Source of the DNA: Seiridium cupressi
Taxonomy: Eukaryota; Ascomycota; Sordariomycetes; Amphisphaeriales; Sporocadaceae
Assembly (NCBI GenBank): GCA_036674765.1
Contig: JARVKI010000017.1
Location: 372,001 to 436,000 of the forward strand
DNA length: 64,000 bases
Direction: 5' to 3'
Position numbers and translations under genes: made by a program. The stretch's first letter is position 1. Every line of letters starts with the position of its first letter. The notes under the pieces were generated by a model, which saw only the letters and a program-made list of their open reading frames with translations, did not search any database and was not told the DNA's origin. Below are positions 10,854 through 24,200 of this stretch, in pieces.

Positions 10854-12898
10854 ATGTCCGACGCAGGCGGCAACGGGGCCAATGCCGAATCCCCAGGCGG
10901 CTCCAAGGCTCATGCCCCCAAGGACAGGAATTGCCCATACTGCGGCCAAGCTTTCACCTCGTCCTCTCTCGGAAGGCATCTTGACTTGTACATTAAGGAG
11001 AAGAACCCCAAGCCAGCAGACGGGGTTCACGATGTGGACGCCATCCGCAAAATGCGGTCCGGCATTACTAGAAGACAGCCTAGGGGCTCTCTCGCTGCCC
11101 GCCGAGATGCCTCGACTCCCGGGACCCCCACAGGCTCGACCACTACCACGAGGAAGAGTCCCGAGGTGAGACAACAGTCCGCGATACCAAAAGACGGCCA
11201 GTATGTGGTGGATCAGTCCCCTTCATATCCCTGGCAACAGCCTCGTTGGGAAGCCACTGGTGTCATCAATGACCTGCCCGCAAAGGATGGAGATCCCTCG
11301 GGCGCGTGGGAAGAGAACGCGGACCAGGCCAGAAGATCGAGTGCACAGCAGCAACGTGCTCCCAGCAGGATGGTTCAGAAGCAACAACTTGACGCGAGGC
11401 AAAAGCTTTCGGATGCCGTCGACACGGCCAGAGCAGCTGAGTTGGCCTTAAGGGAACTGCTCAGTTCATGGAGAGCAGCCAAGTCAGTGAACCTCCTTCC
11501 TTGTCTTGACTCCCCGACTGATCGTTGATAATTCTCTGCAGACAACAATTCGACATGAATTCGCTACCTTTTGACTTCGACCCGCTCGCGCTCGATTTCC
11601 CTGCTCTCACGCTTCAGTGTCTACAGCCGCCCCCCACTCTCTTCTCATCCACGCCAATCCCTACATCTACCTCGTGGTCAATACAGCCTCCCGCAAAGAA
11701 GCAGTACGATGCACTCGTTGCATACTTTCAAGAGGAATTCAAGAAGTGGAGGCAAGCTTGCGCTGCTGCCACAACTGCTACACAGGAGGATCTTACCTAC
11801 CCTCCATCACAGAACCATGTTCCGGTCGACGTGCGGGAAAGCGTGAAGAGGGCAGAGAAGACTGCCTCCAATCTTGAGAAGCAGATCAATGAGCATCTGC
11901 AGTCCACCTTTGTTGTCTGGGAGCAGCTCCCCTCTCCCCGTCAGCAAGAACTTTGGGTCTTGGAGTTGGCACGGAGTGTGGGCCGGAGACAAAAGGATCT
12001 CGAGAAAGCGAAGCAGACTCATCACTCGCTCAAGCAAGAAAGCGCCAACCTGCAGTCCCAGATTGACCAACTCAATCGCCTACAGCAGCCCCGGGAATTT
12101 AAGTTAATGCCTCCGGCCACCATCCCATTCGACCAAGCTTATGTTTCTCATGTCTTGAAGTGGAGCTTAGAGGCGGGTGTCCCAGGAGGAGGAGTTGGGG
12201 TTAGTATGAATGATCGCCATCTTGATACTTCCACAGTAGTCCAAAGAGCCATTGAGCGATGGAAGAATGTGATCGTAGCCTCGAGGGCCACTGGGATGAA
12301 TGCCCAACGGCCCTTGGACCAGGCCCCTCCCACATCACAGCCCGCTACTACGCCTGGCTCTGTCTCGGCCCCTACCCTCAACCAGACTACTTCGACTCCA
12401 ACTCCTATTGCACCAAGTCAACCCAGACCAACCCAGCAATCACAACAGCCTGGGCGACAAGTGTCTGGCAGCATCACCAACGGTCCGACGAACGACTCGT
12501 TGTCCAACACAACTGCAAACTCAACCTCGGCACCCAACGATGAAGGTAGCGATGAGGACGCGGATGCAGAGATGGAGGATGATGACAGCTTTGCACCCAT
12601 CAGCGCTCCGCCCGTAGTGGCCAAGCCTGTTCCTCAACAGCCGATGCAGAAGTTGCAGATTCCGCGCGCAAGAGATCATAACCAGCGAAACAATGCACAG
12701 TTTGCCATGAACGGCGCGGGGGCAATGGCCGCTAATCAGAGGATGAATATGGCCCGTCCAATGGCGAACATGAATCCAGGCGGAATGCAACAGGCACAGA
12801 ACCAGCAGAGGGCGCAGCAACAGGCGGCTCTGAAGAACGACTACGGTACCGCCGTGCAAGGTTTAAGCAACGGCGAGCCCATGTACATGGACGGTTAG
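10854..12898 (+). CDS. Conserved fungal zinc-finger protein with coiled coil, 661 residues
   Basis: Model: join(10854..11482, 11542..12898), one 59-bp intron (donor GTCAGT, acceptor CAG). Near the N-terminus is a zinc-finger-like motif, CPYCGQAF, with Cys27, Cys30 and His42 followed by a distant His59 (HDVDAIRKMRSG), so the spacing is not that of a classical C2H2 finger. The middle region (about residues 290-400) is a predicted coiled coil with many Glu/Lys/Gln heptad-like runs. The C-terminal part is low-complexity: Pro/Thr/Ser, an acidic patch (GSDEDADAEMEDDDS), then Gln/Asn/Met-rich sequence. This suggests a nuclear protein, possibly a transcriptional cofactor; the function is not known to me. 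The arrangement resembles an uncharacterised protein family conserved in Pezizomycotina, recalled rather than searched. Confidence 0.85.
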
Positions 12899-14644
12899 GA
12901 ATTTACGGTGTTCGGTGTCTAAAACAAATCGGTGGCTTCGATGGCATATGTTTTGTAAGGAAAAGGGGGCAAAGAGGAATAACTATATTGTGCCGCACAG
13001 CGATATTCAGTCTGTCATTCGCGTCTGCATTGAGAGCTAAAGGAGGACGGAGCCTGCGGTGTGTTATATCTATATCAATCAGTTAAATGGCAAATCCCGT
13101 TTCAGCCAATCTCGGCCTGCGCAAGGAAGATTCCAAGCAAAGTCCCATGTCGCACTTTCCTTTCTGCGTGCTAAAGTAATAGAAATATCGGAAAGGACTA
13201 CTCACGAGTGTTGGGGTCTCCCATCTTCAGCACCATCAGAAAAGCACCTTTCCAGCACTCTATGCACTGACAGCAGAGCAGAGATCATCACGATGTTGAT
13301 GTAAGCCAGAAGTTGTTGGCAGCCAAAAACATCTTTCGTTATCGATTTTTGACAACTCTAATAAACATGTCGGACGCAAGTGTCCCGATAGCTAGCCCGG
13401 CAAGTCAAACATCCATCCCTCAGGCATCCATCCACAATAGCCCCAGACGTTCAGTCCCGGAATTTCTTGACGGAACGGATCGGAGAGCCCCAGAAACTCG
13501 AGTCATACGGGGATCGAACGGTCATACAGACTGTGTTTATCAGATAAAACGCCAAAACCAATCTGATGCTGATCTGCCAAAACTAACGCCAGGCCCTGGG
13601 TTGACGACATGTTGAATCTCATGCAAGGAAGGGCACAGTAACTGATTTTCATTGTATATGCTGTGTCTCTGGTTGCCTGCCTCCCCAGCAAACAATATTC
13701 CAAATGTGGCGATTTTGTTCATCAAACATTAACCATGGCTCACTGCAATTCGTCCAGCATACTCGAAGGGGTTGCTAACTGTATGCGTTGTACCAGTCTT
13801 CTTCTGGTGGAAGAGCAAAGAGCCAAATGGCTTGTGGGAATGAGTCGAAAGAAAGTTAGGGAAAAGGCTGATGGAGAAGCTAGGGCGAAGGATGGTGATG
13901 TGCTTAATTATGTATCCCTGTGCCTGTAGACTGGTTACGAAATCGGAATATGGCTTTTACAAGGCAAATGGTCATAACGCCAACACCGAAAAGGTAACTA
14001 GGATATTAGGGGTTTTCGGTATTTTAGAGATTGATATTCTCTAACTCCGTCCTGGCAGGCCATCACGCCTATGCTTATACTGTCGAGGCCAGTCAGAGAG
14101 GCCTGGACGTAAAGGCCAATCAATGGTGAGCCATACTGCGACAGCGCTTGTTTAGTCCTACGGACACCGAGATTGGACATGTTCCCTCCTCCTGGTCGTG
14201 GCTCGGAGGATCAAGGACTCGAGATCGTTGAACCCTTACACGTTCCGAAGAACATGTCCAATGCTGATAGATTAACACCCCCGCCCAAACTCCATTCAAT
14301 GCGTGTACTTTGGCATGGTTGCCGCGAAAATCTACTCTGCCTGGCCGACCAGAAATGTAAAGTCCAACAAACACCATCTAGAAAAAGCCCCTTTGCGGCT
14401 ATAATGTCCCCTCGAACGCCGTAACACTTGTATCTTTGGTTTTCCAACCGACACTGATGCAACGGAGGCATGCAAAATAACATTATTCGGATTCAAAAGC
14501 ATCGTTAATGAAAACCCCAGACGGACTCGGGCTCGCTTCGTTCCAAAGAGGCAAAGAAATGTCGTGTAGTCGCAACGGCCGTCGTTTTCTCGGCAGTGGC
14601 TTGGATGTCTCCCATCATTTGGGTTGAATAAAACAACGCCACTA
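12899..14644. other. Intergenic region of 1.7 kb
   Basis: Carries the 3' flanks of two convergent genes (zinc-finger protein and phytochrome). Short frames on both strands show no domains or splice-consistent structure. Confidence 0.4.
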
Positions 14645-17600
14645 TCATGACTCGGTGCCAGCTTGTGACCCCGAGGCGGTCACAGTTGGAGTCGCTTCTT
14701 GAGATGACGAACGACCTCCAAACCATCCTCCTCTCTCCCATTCGCCAGGGGCATAGAGACAACCATTGCGGGTGTCATCCTCGGTGATCCCGTTCAGTAG
14801 AACATTTAGTCGTTTAAAATCGATCGGCTTCAGGATCCAGCCATCAAAGCCACCGTTCACGTAGATGGGCATCTCTCGCTCGACAAGAGACGCAGAAACG
14901 GCGAAGATGGCCACTCTGCCCTGCAGTTGCGCTAGAGGCGACAAGCGCGGGCATTTGTCCGACTTCTCGAATGCTCTGATCATCTTGGTGCTGCCCAGAC
15001 CGTCCACAATTGGCATCTAGGGCAATGTTAACAGCGTTAATTACAACAACCGATCCCGCTTTCCATACGTACCTGCATGTCCATCAAGATGACATCAAAC
15101 TTGTCAGGGCTTTCACTGTAAACGGCTGCACAGTCTTCACCATTCACAGTGTGAACGACTGAATGACCGGTTTTCTCCAAACGTTTGCGTAATATCTTTA
15201 TGTTTACTGGGTCGTCTTCAGCAATGAGAACCCTGAGCTTTCCAGTAAAGCCAGGAACTGGCGAGTTTCGCTGGTTCTTTTCCGACCCAGACTCTGCTTT
15301 CGAGTTGTCTGGAATTTCAAAGAGCACGCCGGAGACCTGGCCAGTTTGTGGTGGCTCAGATGGAGGCGGATCCGAAAAGTCGTCGGGTACCTTGATCGGC
15401 TTGATGGGTGTTTTTGAATCGGCTACATAGTGTACGCCTGAGCTTACACTGGCGGTCTCGAGCTGCCCCGACGTTGATGTGGCCGATCGCGTAAGTGGAG
15501 CAGGACGCGCTCTCTGTGACTCGCCCACCGACGCCCCTGCAAAGGGCATAGAATTTGCGCTGCTACCGGAATGACGATAAGCATGGTTTGAGCCCTTCGA
15601 GGTCCGACGTTGCAAGGCAGGTTCATCCGACGCTGGCTCTCCGTATGTCAGGGGAGTGGAAATGGCATTGATTAAACGATCGGCATCACTCCTATTGCTG
15701 GTGCCACTTCCCCTACTGGCCATGCTTTTTAAGCTGTTATCACTCACGCTCTGGATGCTGCCGGCATCGTCGAAACTCCGACGCTCTTTGAGGGTGTGGT
15801 TGGATGATCCGCCAGTGGGCGTCCCTTGGTCAACCAGCGTGACTTCTCCATCCTCGGCTGGCGGTAGGGATTTTGAGACGGATGCGACACTTGTCTGGCT
15901 AATCGAATTTGCCGTATTCTCGTGTGTCGATTCGGTTGGCACAGTAGAGTCATTGCTTGGAAGATCAAACGGTAGCTGAATCACAAATCTCGAGCCCACG
16001 CCTTCCTCGGACTTCAAGCGGAGTTGGCCATTCATGTTGCGCACAATTCGCGCCACGACCGCTAGCCCAAGACCAAGGGCACGGTCATCGGAAGCTTTCT
16101 CTACCTCGTCGTCGAGATTCTCGTCTGTGCTGACTTGTTCGAGTTCCTGGAACAAAGCGTCTAGTTTGGAGTCACTCATGCCTCGTCCGGTATCCTGAAC
16201 CACGATTTCAACTTTGACCCTAGAATCAATCACCTCCGTCACAAAGCATTCGACGTGAACTGATCCCTTTGTCGTGTGCTCGATAGCGTTTGCCGTTATG
16301 TTAGCGATGGCTTGACGCACACGTCGATGGTCGCCGTGTACCAATCGAGGCAAGCCCGGATGTTCGACCACCGAATAGGCGATTCCCTTTCTTTTTGCGT
16401 CCACTTGGAATGGCTCTGTGGCCTCTTGAAAGCAAGCTGGCAAGTCAAGTACCTCGTCTTTGATTAGCTCTTGCCCCTCCTCTGTTTTCGTCAAGTCCAG
16501 CAAGTCATTGATAACATAAATCAAGGACTTGGAAGCTGAGTGTGATTTGGCCAGATTGTCCCGCGTCTCTTGATCAAGGCTCCCCTCCAACGCAATCTCG
16601 AGATAGTTGATGATGGCGTTGAGAGGCGTACGGACTTCGTGGGCGGAGTTGGCAAGCAAGAGCCGTGTAAGACGACTATTCTGCAGTGCTTGCTCTTTTT
16701 GTCTCCATACTTCAATAAATTTGCCTGCAAAAGACATGAGTGGGCGTGCCAAATTGATGCAAAGAACAACATACCATATACCAAACAGAGGACCGCTGCG
16801 GTCTCTATCTGCTCCTCTGACCAATCTCTGCATTTGCCAACAATCGTTTCGTGCCACACTTGAAAGCTAGTCCGCGGTTCCAGATATTCGGAAGTGCCAT
16901 CCTTGATCACTTTTTCGTATGGATTGCCTGCCCACTTGACCTCTTTTATCTGGCCCGTTCGGAAAAAGACGATGAAGTCCTGACCCCCAACACTTAATGG
17001 TACGTAAAGCATGCCAGCGATGATAGAAAATCCAGGTGGGTATCGAAGGTCCGGAAGATCGGCACCAATGTCTTGTGTGCTCACAACTGAAGTGTGTCTC
17101 TTGACACGCAAATATTCAAGCATGGCGAGAGCTTCTTGCGACTGCCCCAGCCTTCCTAGTATCTTGGTCTCGCCACGTATAGAGAGCATGCCAAAGTCTG
17201 CATCGAAAAGCTTGAGCAAGTCTTCTGAAGAAGCGATAATGTATCCAGAGGGGTTCTTGTCTGTAGGCACCGTATTGATTAGTTTTCTTGCTTGCAAACG
17301 CGAAGCGTAAGACAATCTTTCAATATTTCTTGAAGCCGTGTCCCCTATCAGCCTACACATCTTCCGGATCGGAAAAGCCACCCGCATGCCTCTGGGACCG
17401 TAGGAATGGCAAGCAATCAAGCCCCAGAGCTCGGAGAAGGCATTGATAGAGATAGACATGGATGCCCGGACAGCCATGTTGGCGAGGTATTTTATGTGAA
17501 TTGGTGACATGGCGCGAAGGTACGCATGTGTAAGATTGAGAGGGTGCTCCATGTCGGCCTGTGTACGACAGACCAGCCGAGCCGATTCCAAGTCTCGGTC

Positions 17601-19262
17601 GTATAGTAACCGCACCTTATTAGTCTTGTATAATTCCCGGGCTTGCCTAGGAATATCGGAAGCCGGGAAATGTAAGCCCTTGTACAGGTCCCGAGTCTGC
17701 GTGGGATCGACCAGTTCCGTTACTACTTTGCCGTTGAAGGTAGAATCGAACTGGTATATCATAACTCTGTGGAAGCCGGTCAACTCTTTAACGATGCCCA
17801 CAAGGATTTTCAGAAACTTGTCTAGATTAGGCGCCGAAGCTAGTTGCTCTTGGACTTGAGACATGATGTCAAAAACCTGCATAGCACCCGCTTCTCCTCG
17901 CTTCTTTCGGGCACTTCGCAGAACCCTGAGGGGCTTGCTACTAATCTCGGTACTTTCATTGAATTCCTCAAGGGTCGGGTTTTGGTAGAGCGTATCCTCT
18001 GGCGCGGGCGGTGTCATTTCGTCCGCTGGGCGGAGTGGGTGTTCGGGATCATCCTCCAACTCAAATTCGCAGATAATCATGTCTGGATTTGAAGCGCTCA
18101 TGTGCATAGCACACCAGAGCTTGACGGTCCTCTCTTTGGGCGGCCGTATCGACACACTGAAAACCTCGGGTCCGTTGTTGGCCACATCAGCGTCGTCATC
18201 CCTAATAAAATCTATATGATCGAGGATATTATCTGCTTGCTCCTCCGTGAATACATCTAGAAAGTTGTCGAGCTTGAAGAGTTGTTGCGGAGAATATCCT
18301 ATGATACGCCCCGAGTTTTCACTGACGACGTGTACAAGAAAGCGACCTTCGCCATCTTCCTTGAGGGCAACCAACAGACCAAAGGACTGCACGGCTCCAG
18401 GCGTGTGGATGGGTTCATCTTCGCACCTCTGCAGAGTCCCGTCTCGGCCAGTGATGACATAATGCCCCTCGTCAGTCGTGACATGCTTGAAGCGCGTAGC
18501 ATATAACTGCTCATTCGGCTCGCCGGGTGACCTACGGCCAGGGCTGGGACCATCACCTAGACCAGACGATGGTGCTTCATTGGTGGAGTCCGAGGCGCCG
18601 TCGTCTGAGGAGCTATCGTGAAAGAGTGGTATTGGCTGTGAGTCGCTAGTAGGACTGCCAAGTGAGTCAGACAAGGTGCTCTTGCGTTTCCCCTTACCCG
18701 CAGCGGAATTGTCGCGACTCGACGTAGGCATGGTATCGGACCGCCTGATACTTTCTAACTCAGCCCGGGCATTGCTAGCACCGTGGCGGCTACCAGTCGC
18801 GGAGTCGAAGCGAGGAAAATACTCGTGCTCCCCCGAATTGCGCGACCATGGCGTCGGCTGCGAGTGGTCGACGCTGACCACTGAGCGTATGGGGTACACG
18901 CGGTCCCCAGGGTCGGCGGTGCTACTTGCACTTCCGTGACCTAGCTGGAGATCAGAGGATTGACTCCAGGAAGAAGCAGACTCGGAAGACTGTGGCAAGT
19001 CAGGGGCGATTGGACCGTCGGTATTCATGCCGATGTTAGGATCGATCGCGGCGGGCGGTAGCGAAGTTGGCTTCTTGGTTGCGGGTGGTGTTACATCGTT
19101 GTCATCATCGGATGCCGCGTGCGCGGGTGCAATTCGACCGGTAGGAGTCAGGCCATGGTCACTTTTCGTCGACGTTGGTGACGGAGGTGTCCGTTGTTCT
19201 TCCTGACCCTCGGGTGGCTGCTGGCAAGCAGGAACGTCGTCTTGCGGCTGATGTTGATCCAT
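14645..19262 (-). CDS. phy: Fungal phytochrome: red/far-red light-sensing hybrid histidine kinase
   Basis: Bilin-binding photoreceptor kinase that passes phosphate from His to Asp and on to an HPt/response-regulator pathway. Model: complement(14645..15016, 15073..16724, 16775..19262), three exons, 1503 residues. Residues 1-260 are Ser/Pro/Asp-rich and disordered. The PAS domain begins near 265 and contains Cys280 (RCEDEPIHTPGAVQ), the expected thioether site of fungal and bacterial phytochromes. The GAF domain has the PASDIP motif, followed by a PHY domain. The HisKA H-box ANSAHEVRTPLNAI places the phospho-acceptor at His858. The HATPase N-box (ANITANAIEHT) and G-boxes (DTGRGMSD, GLGLAVVARIV) are intact. 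A Ser-rich linker leads to a receiver domain (LIAEDDPVNIKIL) with phospho-acceptor Asp1378 in LMDMQMP. Introns are 50 and 56 bp with GTATGT and GTACGT donors. All key residues are present, so the protein should be functional. Confidence 0.96.
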
Positions 19263-22200
19263 GGTGGCGAGCAGAGACGGGAGACCTAGCAGCCTCGGAT
19301 CACGTCGACGAGCTGTAGCACGGAGGAAACAGCCAGGCGAAGGTATGGGGCCGCCAGCTCGTCCGCTCTGCTTTGCGACACAAACCCCAACCTGGGGAAC
19401 GGCGAGGTTGTGGATCGCTTATGGAGTAGGACCTCGAGGATGGGTACGGGTGAAGGTATGGTTCAACTAAAGTTGCAGGCAGTAGGCAGGTCTGGCGGCA
19501 GGTTGCGGTTGGTTGTATGTACTGTGGTAGGGCCAGCTGAGCACGACGCAGCAACACAGACGGCCTGTTTTTAGGTAGGCGGGCAGTCACAAGACAGCAC
19601 CCGGACAAGCTGATCTGGGATCCGAATGTCTCGACGGTCCCGTGGCCGGGGTCGACTGCACCTGGTAAGCGGAAAAGAAAAATGGTGCCGCCGGCTTTGG
19701 TATGTATGGCGAAGATGGCCTAGGTCATTGATGTGGTAAGAGTGTAGCCGTGTCCCTACTTCCAGGTCCTTGGGTCACAACTCGGCCGCGTCGTATCATT
19801 CATCCGATTATAAATCCCCAAGTCACCCTACGCTCCGATGCGAAGCTTGACTTTCCGTGGAAGAGTGGAAGAAAGAGCGGCCATGAGGAAGATTTGCTGA
19901 ATCCAGGTACCTAACTGTATCGGAGCGCTGTCGAGCCCTAGCTGCTTGTGGCGATTCAAGAGCGGTACAGATGCCCGGGCTACCCTGGCCACCCTGGCCT
20001 TGCTCTCCTGGGCAGAAGATTGGCAACCAGCAGCCCAGCAACTGAGGGTGCATTGCAGGCTGGCAGGGTCCCGGCAAACCTCGATGCGGCATGTTGGCAT
20101 CTGGCATGTTCTTTGCATGTCTGCGGCTATCTTTTTTTAGTGGGATGCCGAGTACTTTAGCGCACTTTGCCGGGTCGCAGGGTTGCTACAGGACCCAGAG
20201 GCCACTGGCCAGACTTGCCCCCTGCCGGGTTTGCTCCGTGACTCCTCTGGCGATCATCTGCTGCGCCGTGGGCTTCTCGCAGATCAGGCGTGGGGCAGCT
20301 GGCTTTATTGGGGAGGGGGTTGTCAGGGACTATCCAGGGAGCCAGCAGAAATGATCACGACCTGAACCGCATGTGCTGATGTGCCTTGACCTGGCAATGC
20401 AACCACGCCAAAAAGCATCAAATGCCAGGATGCAAAGATGGACTCATAGATCATAGCCTCGCGGCCTTGACTGGAAGCAACGGGCACTAGGACTGAGTTT
20501 GCATGCGTTGGGGTCTGCAGCGCTTGCGATGTGCTATTCTCACTAGTGGACAAACGTTAAGTATTTCAGCGTTGGTGAGCACGCTGAACGTGTGCCGCCG
20601 TACCGGTAAGCGTATTGTGGCATGGGTGTCAAGGTGTTTGATTCAGATGATAAGAAAACCAAACTACAATAGCAGGAACCCTAGCGCCTCGCATTCAGTT
20701 CTTCCAATTCTTCAGTTGATTTCTAGTCGGGCGCGAAGCATACTGTGGCACCCCTTTCCCGTCCTTGAAACTGATTGATGTCCGGGGAGAAGATCCCTCG
20801 ACGATACCATAGATTACCGTAGGTACTTAGCGTTCTCGGGGTTGCTCATTCACTAACCCGTCATATAATGTATGTGTGAGTGTACGTCATGACCGAAAGT
20901 ACATGGAGAGATCAAGTTAGTATTCGTAGCGGCTCATACCAACGGTGACCATTCTAGGGGTCATGATGATATAAACCCTAATTGTAGCCAGTAACGACAG
21001 ATAGCACCTGTCATGGAGTTGCATATCGCGAAGATGGTTGTTAAGTCGGTGAAACATGTTGCTAAATTAGTAACAAGATAGCCTAAGCCATCAAGCTTAT
21101 TGGCACATTTGTGGGTGGTAAGCGTGTAAACGGTTCGGCTATAGCCTGGCAGCAGCCCTGTAGCATTGGTTGAAATATTGATTATATGGTGATAGGCCAG
21201 CAGCAGCATCGGCATTAGCACCAACACACTTTCAGCATGAAGAGTGGTCCTTGCCCTCGTCATCGGAAATATGTATGGAGAACAGCCGATGGGAGGCGCA
21301 AGTGGAATTAGGGGTCCCGATGCCAGTGAGCTGATCAGTGAAGAAATTCACGACTTGCTCCAACGCTTCGACAGATGGAGGCTAGAATAGCCTCGGAGTT
21401 TAGCCTTTCCAAGTCAGCATGAGTCCATTGCCCACTAAAAGCACGTGCCATATTTCATTGACAGGAGGCTCGTCGGGTCCGACGTCTAACCCCTGGCTAA
21501 GTGAAAGGATAGGGTTCTTCCAGCAGCATGATGATGGCCAGAGAAAAATTTGACAGTCTTTGCCTTGAAGAGTCGCGGATCTCCAAGCGGGGAGCGGAAA
21601 GCTCGCAAACCCAGCGGGGGCCGAATCTTGGGGCATGCAATATGCATTTGCCATCGAGATTTCTGCATGCCAAATGAATGGGCAAATCTGCTTGGTCGTA
21701 TGCGAAACCCCATTGCTTTTCCCACATCCTGTTTTCCGAGCTGGCCGTCATACCTGTTGGAGCAAGAGATCGGCAGACTGGGGAGGGGCGCCCCGACAGG
21801 ACTCCACCAAATTCAGAGTCAATTGTGAGGATCCCATGCGGCCCTACTGTTCAACAGCCAGCGGCTTTGTAGGCAATACTAGCAGATGTAGGAGCATATG
21901 CTCCAGGGGAGGCAGGATGCGCTAGTTGGTCGGTCCAGCGTATATTCAATGTGTGCCTGAGCAATAACTTGTCGAACCAGGCGGACAGGCCTTACAACTG
22001 TGCTCCTGGCCATAATGTTGACTCCGCGTTGCGGTTTGCTGTCGAGAGATAAATATGCCAAATTCCCACATTCCCCTGCAGGAGAACACCGTCATCGAGC
22101 GCTATGACGTAGCCGATGCCCCAATGCCCCGGTCCTGCATGACGTCGTAGCAAAGAGACAGGCCCCACGAGAGGATGGGGATAGCACGGCAATCATTGTG

Positions 22201-23240
22201 TGGTGCGTGCCAGATGCCTTACCCAAAATGAGGTGAAACCTCTAAAAACGCCACGTGCGACCAGTTGTATGTGGTCTTTTTGCTCTAGTCGACACACGGC
22301 TATTGGCAGCTCTCTTATATCATGGATTTGAATGCTCTCCAATCTGCCATATCATACTCTTTCGTCCTTATTATTTAGTCTCTTCACGGCGCCACCAGCC
22401 TTGCCAGCATATTGGCCGATGACCGACGACGTCAAATAAGGACTCCGGATTTTATCGGTGAATGTCTGATGCGAGCCGCAAGTGTGGTATTTTTAGGCCA
22501 CACCGCGGCTGAACTCATGCTTGAACAGATATCGGTAACGATCCCTTGATTTCACATGTCCAACCACCAATGGTTGATCGCGTCGCGTCGCGTCGCAAAT
22601 CATGCGTTATCAAGAAAGCTAATCAGAGTCCCGCATGTCGTCTTTGCTTATTTTCTTTGTTCAGCCTTATGGGCGTACAGCCACATGCAGCTGAGAGGCC
22701 AGCCCGGTCGAATAGCAAGCCACTGTGCCCAAAAATTGACCAAGCTGCATGTAGTGTAGGACAAATACCCTGCTACCTATGCACTCACTGCCGAGTTCGG
22801 CACAATTGATTGGTAGGTAGAGTTGCCGTCTTCCACCTATCCAAAACGTTCATAGAAATGAAGAACATGGCACTCAATACAATTTTCAGCCATTCCATAC
22901 CTGGTGTGGCGTTGAATGTATTACTCAAGCTACCATGCTGGCTTTGCACTCTCCGAACAATGGGAAATGCCCTTGTTCGGATACTTCTCTGGTTCTTGTC
23001 ATCTTCAGTGATCGATGTGCTGTCCTTGTCATGGTAAAAACTCTGTCCATTGTTGTCCAGCGTATAAGAGCCGCTGAGGGGACACCACTCAGTTCGGGCC
23101 AAAATTGTCATGTAACAGAGCAATACATTATTTTCCATCTCTCGTTGAAGCGCTTCAGGCGATATATTCAAGTGAGTCCGGCACTCACATTCTTAAGACA
23201 CTCAACATCAGCGCCACATCTCCTTCAAACTTCATCTAGG
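19263..23240. other. Gene-poor 4-kb region upstream of phytochrome
   Basis: No supported gene. The first 1-2 kb is probably the phytochrome promoter and 5' leader. A short CGTCG-type tandem run lies near 22577-22595. Short frames on both strands around 19.3, 20.0 and 21.5 kb have no domains. Confidence 0.4.
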
Positions 23241-23537
23241 ATGGAGTCTCCATACGCGCTCTACTCCAATTTCCCGGCGCATCTCGATTGCGGCACCAAT
23301 CTGATAGCGGCCCCCTATACCGAGCCGTATATCCCATATCAATATGGTGACTGGGTCCTTGAGGATACGGTGTTCGATGACGCTGACTATATGGAGATAG
23401 ATAGTCCTGGCTCTGAAGCAGATAGTGTCATCCCTATGGAGATTGATAGCATCAATGGCTACCCAGTCGAGTCCTTCGACGTGGTATGCCCATCTTGCTC
23501 AGAACTGCTCACCAATTTTCTACCTATTAATATATAA
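23241..23537 (+). CDS. Small acidic hypothetical protein, 98 residues
   Basis: The ATG at 23241 starts a 98-residue frame (MESPYALYSNF) that is Tyr/Pro-rich at first, then acidic, with two copies of MEIDS about 20 residues apart (YMEIDSPGSEADS and PMEIDSINGYP). No signal peptide or membrane helix. A GTATGC donor inside the frame (after residue ~85) could splice to a TAG acceptor directly before a TAA, giving a shorter protein. No family recognised. It lies alone in a gene-poor region, so it may be lineage-specific or a chance ORF. Confidence 0.4.
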   Translation: MESPYALYSNFPAHLDCGTNLIAAPYTEPYIPYQYGDWVLEDTVFDDADYMEIDSPGSEADSVIPMEIDSINGYPVESFDVVCPSCSELLTNFLPINI

Positions 23538-24200
23538 GCATCATATCATCTTAGTAAAACATGTTATTATCGGTCTTGCTTGATCCAAGTAATTTCCAAG
23601 ACGACATAATTATACTAGATTGATAGTTCTCATGTGCGAGCAAAATTGGCGACAGAAGTAGACAATTAGAGTTAGGGCGCCAAAATCTTGCATGATGACG
23701 ATGAGCTGCTGTGAACGAGTTTTATTGATGTAATTTGCGGCATGGCTATTGGCATGTCTACTCTGGAGGACATTCCTTGGTCAACAAGGATAAGCCCCCG
23801 TGGCATTTGCAAGTTGGTGTTTAGTATGATACTATACTCACAATCTGTGATCAAGGAACACGGAAACGGAGACCAATCAAGAAGCGACAAAGAGTGTTCG
23901 ACAACACCAACTAGATGCATAAAGAAGTATCAACCATGATTCGTATTACTGAACAATGATTAGAACCTTTGGCCGAGAAGGTCAAAATAACGCAAAACGT
24001 TGGGATAAGTATTTCCTAGCCATGAAGCAGCCAACTCCAATGTGCCAGAGATATAAATTTTCCCACGAAACACCACCAAGTCATAAAAGGTGTGAAACAA
24101 CTGATGGCTGTACCGATTCACCTTGCCGGGATACCCGGAGTGGGAGCTCATTTGCTTGCTGCGCCAATACAAGGGAAACTTCCCTCTGTGGGCTCACGAT
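23538..24200. other. Intergenic region
   Basis: No supported gene. It probably contains the degraded 5' part or promoter of the gene at 24.2-25.6 kb. Confidence 0.3.

Noticed and set aside
13505..13525. Sequence resembling a tRNA B-box on the minus strand (GTTCGATCC)
   Set aside because: Flanking bases cannot form a T-stem and no A-box lies at the right distance.
18191..18560. Opposite-strand frames inside the phytochrome gene
   Set aside because: Shadows of the conserved phytochrome coding frame.
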